Shown here piece by piece: positions 21,601 to 26,919 of a stretch of 64,000 nt of DNA; position 1 is the stretch's first letter, and the number at the start of each line of letters is the position of its first letter. The stretch comes from Nocardia sp. XZ_19_385 (GTDB lineage: Bacteria > Actinomycetota > Actinomycetes > Mycobacteriales > Mycobacteriaceae), in NCBI RefSeq assembly GCF_015355755.1, contig NZ_JACVEE010000002.1, forward strand, positions 1,860,001-1,924,000. The letters are read 5' to 3'. The position numbers were made by a program, and so were the translations under genes. The notes under the pieces were generated by a model. The model ran no database searches, was not told the DNA's origin, and saw only the letters and a list, made by a program, of their open reading frames with translations.

Positions 21601-23392
21601 CCTCGGCGCCGAACTCCCCGCCACGCCGTACCGCGTGTTCGCGGCCGGTGAGGCGCTGAGCGGCTCGACTGTCGCCCGGTTCGGCTCGACATTGCCTGGC
21701 GCACTGCACAACTGGTACGGCCCCGCGGAAGCCACCGTGGTCACCGCCTACTGGACCCGGCCCTCCGATACCAGCGGTGCGGTCCCGATCGGCACCCCCG
21801 TCGCGAACACTCAGGTGTACGTGCTGGACCGGCAACTCCGCCAGGTGCCGGTCGGTGCGCCCGGCGAATTGTATGTCGCCGGTGTGCAATTGGCCCGCGG
21901 CTATCTCGACGCGCCCGCGCTGACGGCGGAGCGGTTCGTCGCCAGTCCGTATCAGGCGGGGGAGCGGCTGTACCGCACCGGCGACATCGTCCGCCTGACC
22001 CGCGGCGGCCTGGAATACCTCGGCCGCGCCGACTTCCAGGTCAAGATCCGCGGCCAGCGCATCGAGCTCGGTGAGATCGAAGCGGTGCTGCTGCAACACG
22101 ATTCGGTCGGTCACGCGGCCGTCGCCGTGGTCAAGGATCCGGATCGCCTGGTGGCCTACGTGGTTCCCGCGCCCGGTCACTCGACCAGCGAGACCCAGCT
22201 GCTGGAGCACGCCCGCCGCGGCCTCCCGGCCTACATGGTCCCCTCGGTCGTGGTCACCCTCGAGCACCTGCCGCTCAATGCCAGCGGCAAACTCGACCGG
22301 AAGGCCCTGCCCGTACCGGAATTCACCGCCCGCGCCTTCCGCGCACCGGTGACCCAGGTGCAGCGCACGGTCGCCGCGATCTTCGAAGAGGTCCTGGGCC
22401 TGGACCAGGTCGGCCTCGACGACGACTTCTTCGCCCTCGGCGGCACCAGCCTCGTCGCCAGCCAGGCCGTGCACCTGCTGCGCACCCGGACCGGCGTCGA
22501 GCTGCGCGTGCAGTGGTTCTTCCTCGGCTCCACCGTGCAGGCGCTGGCCGCGCGGATCGCCGAAGCGCAGGACGGCGGACTCGACTACGACGCCGAATCC
22601 GATGCCGCGCTGGGCCTGCTGCTCCCGATCCGGGCGCGCGGCACCGAGGACCCGCTGTTCTGCATCCACCCGATGTACGGCCTGGCCTGGTGCTACACCG
22701 GCCTGACCCAGTACCTCGACGAGCAGCGCCCGATCATCGGCGTGCAGGCCGCGGCCCTGTCCGAGGACGGGCCGCCGCCGGAATCGCTGTACGCCATGGC
22801 CGAGCGCTACACCGGCGAGATCATGACGGCGCAGCCGGACGGCCCGGTCCGCCTGATCGGCTGGTCCCTCGGCGGTGTCCTCGCCCACGAGATCGCGGTG
22901 CGCCTGCGCGCCGCCGGCCGCGAGGTGGCGCTGCTGGCCATGCTCGACAGCGACCACAGCTTCGACCTGACCACCTGGCGCACCACGATGGTCGAGATGC
23001 TCGCCGAACTCGGCATCACCGGACTCGACATCGATCAGCTCGACGAACTGTCCGAGGCCGACTTCGGGAAACTGCACGAACTGATTCCGGCGGAAATGCT
23101 CGGCGTCACCCAGGATCGTTTGCAGCGGATCTACACCAGCGCCATGCGCTCGGTCGGTCTCACCCAGGATTACGAGCCGGGCGTATTCGACGGAACCATC
23201 GAATACTTCCGGGCCGCCGACGACGACCGGCGCACCCACGATGTGATCGAGGCCTGGCGTCCGTACGCTGCGGCGGTAGTAGACCATCCGGTTCCGACCA
23301 GGCACGAATTGATGACGCAGCCCGAGGCGTTGAGCGATATCGGGCCGGTTCTGGATAAACTGCTGCGCGAGCCGATGAAGGATTCATTCTGA
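6647..23392 (+). CDS. Five-module non-ribosomal peptide synthetase with epimerase and thioesterase
   Basis: Product of 5581 aa from ATG 6647. An in-frame TTG at 6614 is the alternative start. Domains with key residues, numbered from 6647: A1 (YTSGSTG about 176), PCP (Ser563), C (HHIAADG 747), A2 (about 1231), PCP (Ser1645), C (HHIAADG 1829), A3 (about 2310), PCP (Ser2694), C (HHIAGDG 2881), A4 (about 3358), PCP (GGDSI, Ser3744), epimerisation domain (HHYAIDGVSW, His3931), C (HHILVDG 4424), A5 (about 4882), PCP (Ser5268), TE (GWSLGG, Ser5407). There is no starter C domain, so A1-PCP is a loading module. The GGDSI carrier plus E domain predicts a D-residue at position 4. Codes read by eye: DAFVMAGIMK, DVWDFILVSK, DGLFFGAIIK, DALFVGGIMK and DIWHFAWVVK. 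Substrates are not assigned. The TE is clearly related to that of the preceding NRPS. A2 carries an extra basic insertion. Confidence 0.96.
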   Translation: MTRPTRARPASRSQRSRVKTLPQLLGAAVEANPGGVAVRFADAEATLAQLSYAELDARSTRLARLLIDRGVGPEDLVAVSVPRSVDSIVAVWAVAKTGAGFVPVDPNYPVDRIEHMVADSGVVLGLTSHAKRDRLPEWVRWLEVDSPEQVRALAEYSAEGITYADRARPLKAEHPAYVIYTSGSTGLPKGVVVTHTGLGALCDEERARYGATTASRVLMFASPSFDASVFEMLMAVGAAATMVVVAPSVYGGPDLAALLRREAVTHAVITPAALASVDPEGLDDLRMVMVAGEACPPDLVRRWATPEREFFNGYGPSEATIMTNCTGPMSPDKPVTIGAPTRGVSEYVLDERLAPVPNGVVGELYVAGAQLARGYLEQPALTATRFVANPFDTNGPRLYRTGDLVRWTPAGELEYVGRNDFQVKIRGFRIELGEIDAVLAAHATVGFAVTVGHRLDTGATILAAYAHAADGARIDADELLAFAARRLPEHMVPTTLTVLDEIPLTPVGKLDRNALPAPQLRASEFRAPEGRLEILVADIFAELLAATEPVGADDEFFALGGNSLIATRVIARLGAALDAQIPARLLFDTRTVAGLAERLREFEGSGGHRTLEPMPRPERIPLSLAQQRMWFLNRFDPDSAASNIPFAIRLSGDLHVEALQAAVADLIDRHESLRTVYPAVDGTGYQSIQPTLWVLPDLTPQPVAENELQEWLLGYALTGFDVTTEVPLRMGLARFSADEHVIIVVVHHIAADGASVAPMVRDLMTAYATRVAGAAPSWTPLPVQYADYTLWQREILGDEQDPESVAADQIAYWRTALDGLPERIDLPADRPRPGVATGRGAVFGFEIPAETHRRLEDLGNETGASLFMVVHAALATLLARLSNTDDIAVGTPVAGRGERALDDLIGMFVNTLVLRTRIDRGASFRELLEVTKETDLAAFSHAELPFERLVEILDPVRSQAHHPLFQVALFFQNMERATLELPGLTADVVDFDGAIAKFDLQLTLVPHMRDGAPSGLSALFTYAIDLYDEPTVAEFADRLTRLLALVAADPQRTVGAIEVLEPAERNRILLGWNNTRREVPSELLLDGYRRAVAAHQEAVAVEYEGTQLTYREFDDRVNRLARLLISQGVGSEALVGLAIRRSLDLVVGMYAVLTAGGAYVPLDPDHPAERIGHILETARPVCVLSTTDAAGSLPADIPAVLLDTVDLTAFDTEPVRPEELQCPIRPEHLAYVIFTSGSTGRPKGVAISHAAIHNQITWMLAAYPLGHDDVYLQKTATTFDVSLWGFFMPLRVGAKLLVATPDGHRDPQYVAETLVAQQVTATDFVPSMLTVFASHTAEFAADGSRRSPNRRENSPQRYWDAYPALRHVFVIGEALPPETVAAWRTVSGAPLHNLYGPTEAAVSVTYWPASVTDVRTVPIGVPQWNTQVYVLDSRLQPVPAGVPGELYLAGVQLARGYVRRPDLSADRFVANPFGTGDRMYRTGDLVLWRDSPHRLEYIGRTDFQVKFRGQRIELGEIETALLAQHSVSQAVVIVSTGPTGDQLAGYIVATPGSTPDVIELRTALAEALPPYMVPATIMHLPELPLNTSGKLDRKALPAPVFETTTFAAPATALEAAVAEVFAEVLGPDIQRIGRDDDFFALGGNSLSATRVAARLGAAFDTRLPVRLIFEASTVAALAARIEITDDGRLPLVAGPRPDPIPLSLAQQRMWFLNQFDTAAAAYNLPVAVQLSGNLDVEALAAAAGDIVTRHETLRTVYPQTADGPTQVILAPAEATPDLRPIVVPEEELYERVSELAGTGFDVAAEVPVRMSLFQVADRPDEYVLLVVVHHIAADGWSLGPLTRDVMAAYAARSQGSEPNWAPLPVQYADYALWQRALLGDAGDPQSIAAAQLDFWKTALAELPEESTLPLDRPRPATQSYQGGAVSFRVDAQTHRGLRELARAANATVFMVVHTALAVLLARMAGRNDVAIGTPVAGRGAAELDDVIGMFVNTVVLRSHLDPAEPFTGLLARQREADLAAFAHGDIPFEQLVEVLAPVRSTGRTPLFQVALSFLNLPAGDFELPGLSIRGLDAPVDIERFDMQLNLAEGAAGGSEGMAGELTYARDIFDVATIRAFAERFVRLLREIVAEPAIAVGDLRLLSDTETGRLTRMSGPAVAASGTLPDILAAAAAREPARVAVLCGEESLTYAELDARSSRLARELMSRGVGPGDLVAVGVPRSIESVLAFWAVAKSGAGFVPVDPNYPAERIAHMLTDSGAALGLTVEGVRAGLLDAVDWLVLDDLDLDQHSAAPISDQDRIRPLRAANVSYLVYTSGSTGVPKGVAVTHAGLAGYSAEQCERFTLTPESRTLHAATPSFDGAVLELLLATGAASTMVIVPTDVYGGADLAELLRAQRVTHMFITVAALASIDPAGLTDLRAVFTGGETWSPDLVRRWAIDGRQFHNAYGPTETTIIVNFSEPLAPGDDLTIGGPIRGITEWVLDERLHPVPAGVVGELYIAGDQLANGYHRRPGLTASRFVACPWLPGVRMYRTGDVVRWTRKGEIEFVGRNDFQVKVRGFRIELGEIDAVLADHDTVDFAVTVGRKSASGTIMLVSYVHAAAGQTVEVAELTGYAQQRMPAHMVPTSIMVLDEIPLTPVGKLDRKALPEPVFETSLYRAPVTPQQQAVAEVYAEVLGLEQVGVDDDFFALGGNSLSATRVTARLAAALDIQVPVRLLFEASTVEALAALLAASDETASGKPALVAEPRPERIPLSLAQQRMWFLNQFDTASAAYNIPVAVRLTGALDLDALKLALADVVARHEILRTFYPQTDGGPIQAIQPAAAAVPSLAPVDVPAAELIDRVTALVDTGFDVAIEVPLRVALLRVDGNAEDHVIVFVVHHIAGDGWSMGPLTRDFMGAYAARSHGSAPGWAPLPVQYADFSIWQRAVLGSEDDPESLATKQIEFWQRELSGLPEESTVAGDRPRPGTPSFHGGAVDFVVDPAIRDALAELARTQNATLFMVVHAALAVLLSRLSSADDVAIGTPVAGRGDAAIDDLIGMFVNTVVLRSSIEPGESFAELLARQRETDLAAFAHADIPFERLVDVLDPERSTARTPLFQVMLAFQNLPGGSFEMPGLTVGTVDFDPEVEKFDLSVTVHEGPEGLACRLSYATDLFDASTAAAIAARWQRVLAAIATDPAIAVGAIEVLDAAERADLISRTGWPAIPARTLPELLAEAAAIDPFAPAVVSGNTTLAYGELDERSNRLARLLIAAGLGAEDLVAVAIPRSAESVFAAWAVAKTGAAFVPVDPTYPADRIAHMVADSGSALGITVASVRDDLPDTVRWLVLEELDTDHLDRGPITDTDRVRPLRPAHPAYVIYTSGSTGVPKGVLITHAGLANFSVEQLERYHLDSDSRALHFASPSFDASILEFLLAIARGGTLVVAPPRMYGGEELYELIRNERVTHAFITPSALATFDPAGLDSFRAVVAGGEACPPELVAKWAAALPDCAFHNGYGPTETTIMTNISAPLTAGAPVTIGGPIRGMQSLILDAGLRPVPVGVAGELYLSGIQLARGYHARPGLTAERFVANPYVAGERMYRTGDVVRWTATGEVEYVGRSDFQVKIRGFRIELGEIDAALASFETVDFAVTVGHKNAAGAATLVSYVVAAPGRSIDIATLTTHVEERLPAYMVPSSIMVLDAVPLTPVGKLDRKALPEPVFATTVSREPIGDIEARLAELFAQVLGLDEVGVEDSFFAVGGDSILSIQLVSRAKAAGIVFTPRDVFEQRTVAGLAQVAAQAAEAAVLEELPGGGIGAVPLTPVLAEFLRHGPFDRFFQSMMLGLPEDIDEAGLVETIAAVVDHHDVLRSRVRHVDGEWTFETLPPGALKMADLITRTDVPAGVSTEDLQWIAGEAMEATVAELDPGAAKMIAFTWLHRPDARDLLAVAAHHYAIDGVSWRIVIPDLAVAWSQRTAGEPVSLPANGTSFRRWAHGLAELAATRRHELDFWKTVLATPDPLLGSRALDPAVDTQTTVQRVQIQVPTDIAETVLTKVPALYRGGVNDGLLTALALAVYTWRARRGVRAQSTLVKLEGHGREEEVLPGSDLTRTIGWFTNVYPVALDLSAIDIDAAFDGGEATGDAVKAIKEQLLAVPDKGIGYGLLRHLDPETADALPEHLGQISFNYLGRVSAGGVPEGLTALGWMPTGEAGQHSPDQDEAMPAGAVVDINAIVNDGADGPRMDVTFLYAAEIIGEAQVRELAQDWLSALEALAWHAEHPASGGLTPSDVPLVHVTQAEIDTWQRAYPSLSDVLPLSPLQAGLLFLTELSAADNRQGDDYVIQFTLELTGSIYIDRMQRAAQGVLDRHANLRTAFVTAADGAPVQLVLDQVEVPWQAIDGVPDEQLADVLAAEQQRRFDPAAAPMVRFAMHRTLSGRSFLTLTTHHILVDGWSMPLLMKDLLALYATRGDATVLPRVRPYRDYLAWLSRQDPAASLRAWTEALSGLEPTPLAPALPAAPVPGEGVGSTKFELSQEETAALSAFATASGVTINTVMQAAWGLVIAGCTDRDEAVFGAAVSGRPPQLDGVDEMVGLFVNTLPVRVRFDPRWTVRDLVSRLQSEQAALLDHHYVGLADIQRGIGADNLFDSLMAFESYPVDTEGLAQASSIDGMNVTDLKAVNFTHYPLTVLINLDSQLHVEVLHQRSMLNSAIANAVAERLRMLITGFVAAPQRTLAETTLLLSAESRILASLNDTEAPVLAADATLVSLFHEQCTRTPHAPALTFGAETLSYSELRYRARNLAGALVQHGAGPETLIAVAMRRSIDLVVAIYAVLESGAGYVPVDPDHPVERNDHVLAGARPRFVLTTAADGFETGTGTEVLDIAALQPIPTDLPEPRPENLAYVIFTSGSTGRPKGVMITHRQIMNQFRWAQSAYPHDSTDVVLHKTPITFDISTWELFWPLQTGARLVIAAPDGHRDPRYLAEIMEQEQVSTVHFVPTMLDAFLDLGAELPATPYRVFAAGEALSGSTVARFGSTLPGALHNWYGPAEATVVTAYWTRPSDTSGAVPIGTPVANTQVYVLDRQLRQVPVGAPGELYVAGVQLARGYLDAPALTAERFVASPYQAGERLYRTGDIVRLTRGGLEYLGRADFQVKIRGQRIELGEIEAVLLQHDSVGHAAVAVVKDPDRLVAYVVPAPGHSTSETQLLEHARRGLPAYMVPSVVVTLEHLPLNASGKLDRKALPVPEFTARAFRAPVTQVQRTVAAIFEEVLGLDQVGLDDDFFALGGTSLVASQAVHLLRTRTGVELRVQWFFLGSTVQALAARIAEAQDGGLDYDAESDAALGLLLPIRARGTEDPLFCIHPMYGLAWCYTGLTQYLDEQRPIIGVQAAALSEDGPPPESLYAMAERYTGEIMTAQPDGPVRLIGWSLGGVLAHEIAVRLRAAGREVALLAMLDSDHSFDLTTWRTTMVEMLAELGITGLDIDQLDELSEADFGKLHELIPAEMLGVTQDRLQRIYTSAMRSVGLTQDYEPGVFDGTIEYFRAADDDRRTHDVIEAWRPYAAAVVDHPVPTRHELMTQPEALSDIGPVLDKLLREPMKDSF

Positions 23393-23409
23393 AGAAAAGT
23401 AGGTGCACT

Positions 23410-24480
23410 GTGATTCGTCGTCAGAACCGGCGTCGTGGCTCCCGGGCCACGGTGATATTCGCGGCCTCCGCCTTACTGGCGGGCGTCATGACCGGACTCG
23501 GCGCGTCACCGGCTTCGGCCGCCGACCCGGTGATCGACAACAAGTCGCTGCTGGCCAACCCGGTCGCGCCCGACGGTTCGAAGATCACCAAGGCCGAGAT
23601 CAAGGATTCGCGCAGCATCCGCCTGCACGTCTACTCCGCGGCGATGGACGAGACCTTCCCGGTCGACGTGCAGCGCCCGGCCGACGCCTCGGTGCCGCGC
23701 CCGACCCTGTACCTGCTCAACGGCGCCGGCGGCGGCGAGGACCAGGCCTCCTGGAACGCCAAGACCGACGCGCTGAAATTCCTCGGCGACAAGAACGTCA
23801 ACGTCGTGCAGCCCATCGGCGGCAAGTGGAGCTACTACACCGACTGGATCAAGGACGACCCGACGCTGGGCCGCAACAAGTGGACCACGTTCTTCACCGA
23901 GGAACTGCCCCCGCTGATCGACGGCGCGCTGGGCACCAACGGCGTGAACGCGATCGCCGGCCTGTCCACCTCCGGCACCACCGTGCTCGCGCTGCCGATC
24001 GCCAAGCCCGGCCTGTACAAGGCGGCCGCGGCCTACAGCGGCTGCGCGCAGACCTCCGATCCGGTCGGCGCCGAGTTCGTCCGGCTCACGGTCGAGGTCT
24101 GGGGCGGCGGCGACACCGAGAACATGTGGGGCCCGCAGGGTTCCGAGGAGTGGAAGCGCAACGACCCGTACGTGAACGCGGAGGGTCTGCGCGGAGTGGA
24201 GCTCTACCTCTCCACCGGCAACGGCCTGCCCGGCCCGTACGACACCCTCGACGGCCCCTACGCCCTGCCCGGCTCCTACGGCCTGGGCAACCAGCTGCTG
24301 ATCGGCGGCATCATCGAGGCGGGCACCAACTACTGCACCCGCAACATGCAGACCAAGCTGAACGAGCTGGGCATCCCGGCGACGTTCAACTTCCGCGGCT
24401 CCGGCACCCACTCGTGGGGCTACTGGCAGGACGATCTGCACCAGTCCTGGCCGGTGCTGGCCCGGGGTCTCGGCCTCTGA
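23410..24480 (+). CDS. Secreted antigen-85-like esterase/mycolyltransferase family protein
   Basis: 356 aa from GTG 23410. A Sec signal peptide with a twin-arginine-containing n-region ends at about SPASA-AD (residue 38). The alpha/beta-hydrolase fold carries antigen-85 family hallmarks: GLSTSG around the predicted nucleophile Ser188 (family GLSMSG), an NMWGP...WKRNDP segment where the catalytic Glu region lies, and GTHSWGYW with His334. Known family members are exported trehalose mycolyltransferases, and others are simple esterases. The start is only 17 bp after the stop of the five-module NRPS, with a short AG-rich site upstream, so the two are probably co-transcribed. A role in modifying or attaching the peptide is possible but is inference only. 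A strong terminator follows. Confidence 0.9.
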   Translation: MIRRQNRRRGSRATVIFAASALLAGVMTGLGASPASAADPVIDNKSLLANPVAPDGSKITKAEIKDSRSIRLHVYSAAMDETFPVDVQRPADASVPRPTLYLLNGAGGGEDQASWNAKTDALKFLGDKNVNVVQPIGGKWSYYTDWIKDDPTLGRNKWTTFFTEELPPLIDGALGTNGVNAIAGLSTSGTTVLALPIAKPGLYKAAAAYSGCAQTSDPVGAEFVRLTVEVWGGGDTENMWGPQGSEEWKRNDPYVNAEGLRGVELYLSTGNGLPGPYDTLDGPYALPGSYGLGNQLLIGGIIEAGTNYCTRNMQTKLNELGIPATFNFRGSGTHSWGYWQDDLHQSWPVLARGLGL

Positions 24481-24492
24481 GTTTCCCGCACG

Positions 24493-24532
24493 CCGCCCTG
24501 GTCACCCCTCGTGACCAGGGCGGTTTGTTTTG
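24493..24532 (+). terminator. Intrinsic terminator after the NRPS/antigen-85-like block
   Basis: A perfect 13-bp stem (24493-24505 pairing with 24511-24523) with a CCCTC loop is followed by TTTGTTTTG. It lies 12 bp after the stop of the antigen-85-like gene and ends the NRPS transcription unit before the metal-transporter promoter. Confidence 0.92.
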
Positions 24533-24544
24533 TCGGGGCTAGCT

Positions 24545-24572
24545 GAACGCAAAGTTCGGTTACCCGTAAAAT
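24545..24572 (+). promoter_or_regulatory. Leaderless promoter and inverted repeat for the NRAMP gene
   Basis: A -10-like TAAAAT at 24567-24572 ends 8 nt before the GTG start at 24581, so the transcript is probably leaderless. No Shine-Dalgarno is visible. Just upstream, GAAC-GCAAA-GTTC (24545-24557) is a short inverted repeat in the -35 region that could be a metal-regulator operator. Function is inferred from position. Confidence 0.45.
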
Positions 24573-24580
24573 TGTGTTCC

Positions 24581-25828
24581 GTGAGTACAACCCTCGGTGC
24601 GCCGGAGTCGACCGCGCGGCGTGCGCGTTCGTTCTTCGCGCTGCTCGGCCCCGCGTTCGTGGCCGCCATCGCCTATGTGGATCCCGGCAACGTCGCGTCC
24701 AATATCAGCGCGGGCGCCGAATTCGGGTACCTGCTGGTGTGGGTCATCGTGATGGCGAACGTGATGGCGGGGCTGGTGCAGTTCCTGTCCGCGAAGCTCG
24801 GGTTGGTCACCGGCATGTCGCTGCCGGAAGCGGTGCGGGACAAGGCGAACCGGCCGGTGCGCCTGGCGTACTGGGGGCAGGCCGAGACCGTCGCGATGGC
24901 CACCGATCTGGCCGAGGTGGTCGGTGGGGCGATCGCGCTGAAGCTGCTGTTCGGACTGCCGCTGGTGGTCGGCGGGTTGATCACCGGCGCGGTGTCGATG
25001 GTGTTGTTGCTGGTTCAGGACCGGCGCGGGCAGCGGCCCTTCGAGCGTGTGATCACGGGCATGCTCGCCATCATCGCGGTGGGATTCCTGGCCAGCGTCG
25101 TGATCTCACCGCCTTCGGCTAGCGACACCATCGGCGGCCTGGTGCCGAAATTCGACGGCGCGGAGAGCGTCCTGCTTGCGGCGGCCATGATCGGCGCGAC
25201 CGTCATGCCGCACGCGGTGTATCTGCACTCGGGTCTGGCGCGCGACCGGCACGGCAGCCCGGAACGCGGCCCGCTGCGGGTGCGGCTGCTCAAGGCCACC
25301 AAAGTCGATGTGGGACTGGCGATGGTGCTCGCGGGTACGGTCAACCTGTCCATGCTGCTGATGGCCGCCAACACGCTGCGCGGCCGCGAGAACGTCGACA
25401 CCCTCGAAGGCGCGCACGCAGCGGTCCAGGATGTGCTGGGGCCCGTCGCCGCGCTGCTGCTCGCGATCGGCCTGCTCGCCTCCGGCCTGGCCTCCACCTC
25501 GGTCGGCGCCTACGCCGGAGCGATGATCATGGAAGGCCTGATCCAGCGCCGGATTCCGCTGCTGTTGCGCCGGTTGATCACCCTTATCCCCGCGATCGTG
25601 ATCCTCGCCGCGGGCATCGATCCGACGCGCGCGCTGATCATTTCGCAGGTGGTGCTGTCCTTCGGCATCCCGTTCGCGCTGATTCCCCTGGTGCGCTTCA
25701 CCAGCGACCGCGGGCTCATGGGCGCGGACGTCAACCACCGTGTCACCACCGGGTTGGCTTGGCTGGTAGCGGCCATCATCAGCGTGCTCAACGTGGTGCT
25801 GATCTACCTGACGGTCACGGGCGCTTAG
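24581..25828 (+). CDS. mntH: NRAMP-family divalent metal (Mn/Fe) transporter
   Basis: Proton-coupled Mn(II)/Fe(II) uptake protein of the inner membrane. 415 aa from GTG 24581, with about 11 hydrophobic segments. Diagnostic motifs are DPGN in the first transmembrane helix (YVDPGNVASN), whose Asp and Asn bind the metal, and MPHAVYLHS in helix 6, where the Met sulfur is a metal ligand in characterised members. A longer in-frame start at 24530 would lie inside the upstream terminator and is rejected. The gene has its own promoter. Its stop overlaps by 4 bp the stop of the convergent SDR gene, so no terminator separates them. Confidence 0.93.
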   Translation: MSTTLGAPESTARRARSFFALLGPAFVAAIAYVDPGNVASNISAGAEFGYLLVWVIVMANVMAGLVQFLSAKLGLVTGMSLPEAVRDKANRPVRLAYWGQAETVAMATDLAEVVGGAIALKLLFGLPLVVGGLITGAVSMVLLLVQDRRGQRPFERVITGMLAIIAVGFLASVVISPPSASDTIGGLVPKFDGAESVLLAAAMIGATVMPHAVYLHSGLARDRHGSPERGPLRVRLLKATKVDVGLAMVLAGTVNLSMLLMAANTLRGRENVDTLEGAHAAVQDVLGPVAALLLAIGLLASGLASTSVGAYAGAMIMEGLIQRRIPLLLRRLITLIPAIVILAAGIDPTRALIISQVVLSFGIPFALIPLVRFTSDRGLMGADVNHRVTTGLAWLVAAIISVLNVVLIYLTVTGA

Positions 25829-26853
25829 ACCCAGTTCTCGATCCAGTACTTCCAGATCCGCGCCGCGTAGGCGTCCAGCGGCGGCACCTTGATATCGGTG
25901 CCCGCCAGCGCCTCGGTGGTGTTGCGGCAGTCGAACCGGCAGCTGAACTCGCTGTGCTCCAAGACCTCCAGCGGCACGCCGACCCGGGGGAGCAGCCAGT
26001 TCGCGCCGGGCACCCGCAGCGTCATGGCCAAGGTGGGCTTGGGCATCACCTCGACCAGGTGCGGCGCTCCGGCCTCGTCGGCGAATAGGTTCAGCGCTTC
26101 GGCGGCGCGGAACCGGCGCGGGTCGACCAGGTGGTAGGTGGTCGAATGCGCGCCCGGGTGGTGCGCGATGTGGTCCAGCGCGCGGGCCACGTAGTCGACC
26201 GGAACCATATTGGTTTCGCCGAGCTTCGGCGCGATCACCGGCAGCAGCCGCGGCAGCTGCGCGGCCATCCGCAACGATCGGAAGAAGTAGTACGGCCCGT
26301 CGATCCGGTCCATCTCCCCGGTCTCGGAGTGCCCGATCACGATGGAGGGCCGGTAGATCCGCCACGGCAGCGTGGATTCGCGCACGATCTTCTCGGCGTC
26401 GAACTTGGCCTGCAGTACCGGCGTGGGCAGCACCTGGCCGACCTCGAACATCTCCTCGGTGAACAGCCCCTCGCACTTCTTGCCCGCCACCTCCACCGTC
26501 GAGACGTGATGCAGCAGCCCGGCTTTCAGATCCTCGGCGGCGGCCACCACATTGCGGGTGCCGCCGCCCGGCTCGACCGCGTCGAAGCCGACGGCCAAAT
26601 GCACGACATGCTCGATGGATCCGCGATGCTCGGCCAGCCAGCTCGCGTCGATCCCGAGCTTCGGCTGACCGAGGTCACCGCGCACCGGCCGCACTCGATC
26701 GCCCGCGCCCCACTCCCGCGCGCAGGCGGCGTACCGGTCCTCGGAGTCGATGCCGGGCCGGATCAGGACATGGATATCGCCCTGACGCTTCAGCAGCTCA
26801 GGGATGAAAAATCGACCGATGAACCCAGTTGCGCCGGTAACCAGGTAAGCCAT
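25825..26853 (-). CDS. Extended SDR-family protein lacking the catalytic Tyr
   Basis: 342 aa with an N-terminal Rossmann nucleotide-binding motif (TGATGFIG, residues 6-13), typical of NAD(P)-dependent epimerase/reductase-type extended SDRs. The usual catalytic YxxxK is here VLQAK, with Val at residue 146 (codon GTA) and the Lys kept at residue 150. The enzyme may therefore be inactive as an oxidoreductase or use another residue. The second half (RPSIVIG, VPVDYVARAL) matches the substrate domain of the family. The start ATG follows a TATGTT element with no Shine-Dalgarno. It lies downstream of, and in the same direction as, the crotonase gene. Confidence 0.85.
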   Translation of the reverse strand: MAYLVTGATGFIGRFFIPELLKRQGDIHVLIRPGIDSEDRYAACAREWGAGDRVRPVRGDLGQPKLGIDASWLAEHRGSIEHVVHLAVGFDAVEPGGGTRNVVAAAEDLKAGLLHHVSTVEVAGKKCEGLFTEEMFEVGQVLPTPVLQAKFDAEKIVRESTLPWRIYRPSIVIGHSETGEMDRIDGPYYFFRSLRMAAQLPRLLPVIAPKLGETNMVPVDYVARALDHIAHHPGAHSTTYHLVDPRRFRAAEALNLFADEAGAPHLVEVMPKPTLAMTLRVPGANWLLPRVGVPLEVLEHSEFSCRFDCRNTTEALAGTDIKVPPLDAYAARIWKYWIENWV

Positions 26854-26861
26854 AGCCGTTC

Positions 26862-26867
26862 AACATA
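26862..26867 (-). promoter_or_regulatory. -10 element for leaderless SDR transcript
   Basis: On the minus strand TATGTT ends 8 nt before the ATG at 26853, the spacing of a leaderless start. The 66-bp gap to the crotonase gene has no visible terminator, so read-through is also possible. Confidence 0.4.
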
Positions 26868-26919
26868 GTCCGCGGCTCGCCGCTTAGCGCTTCTAGGCCG
26901 GACTTGGGCGCGGCGCGGC

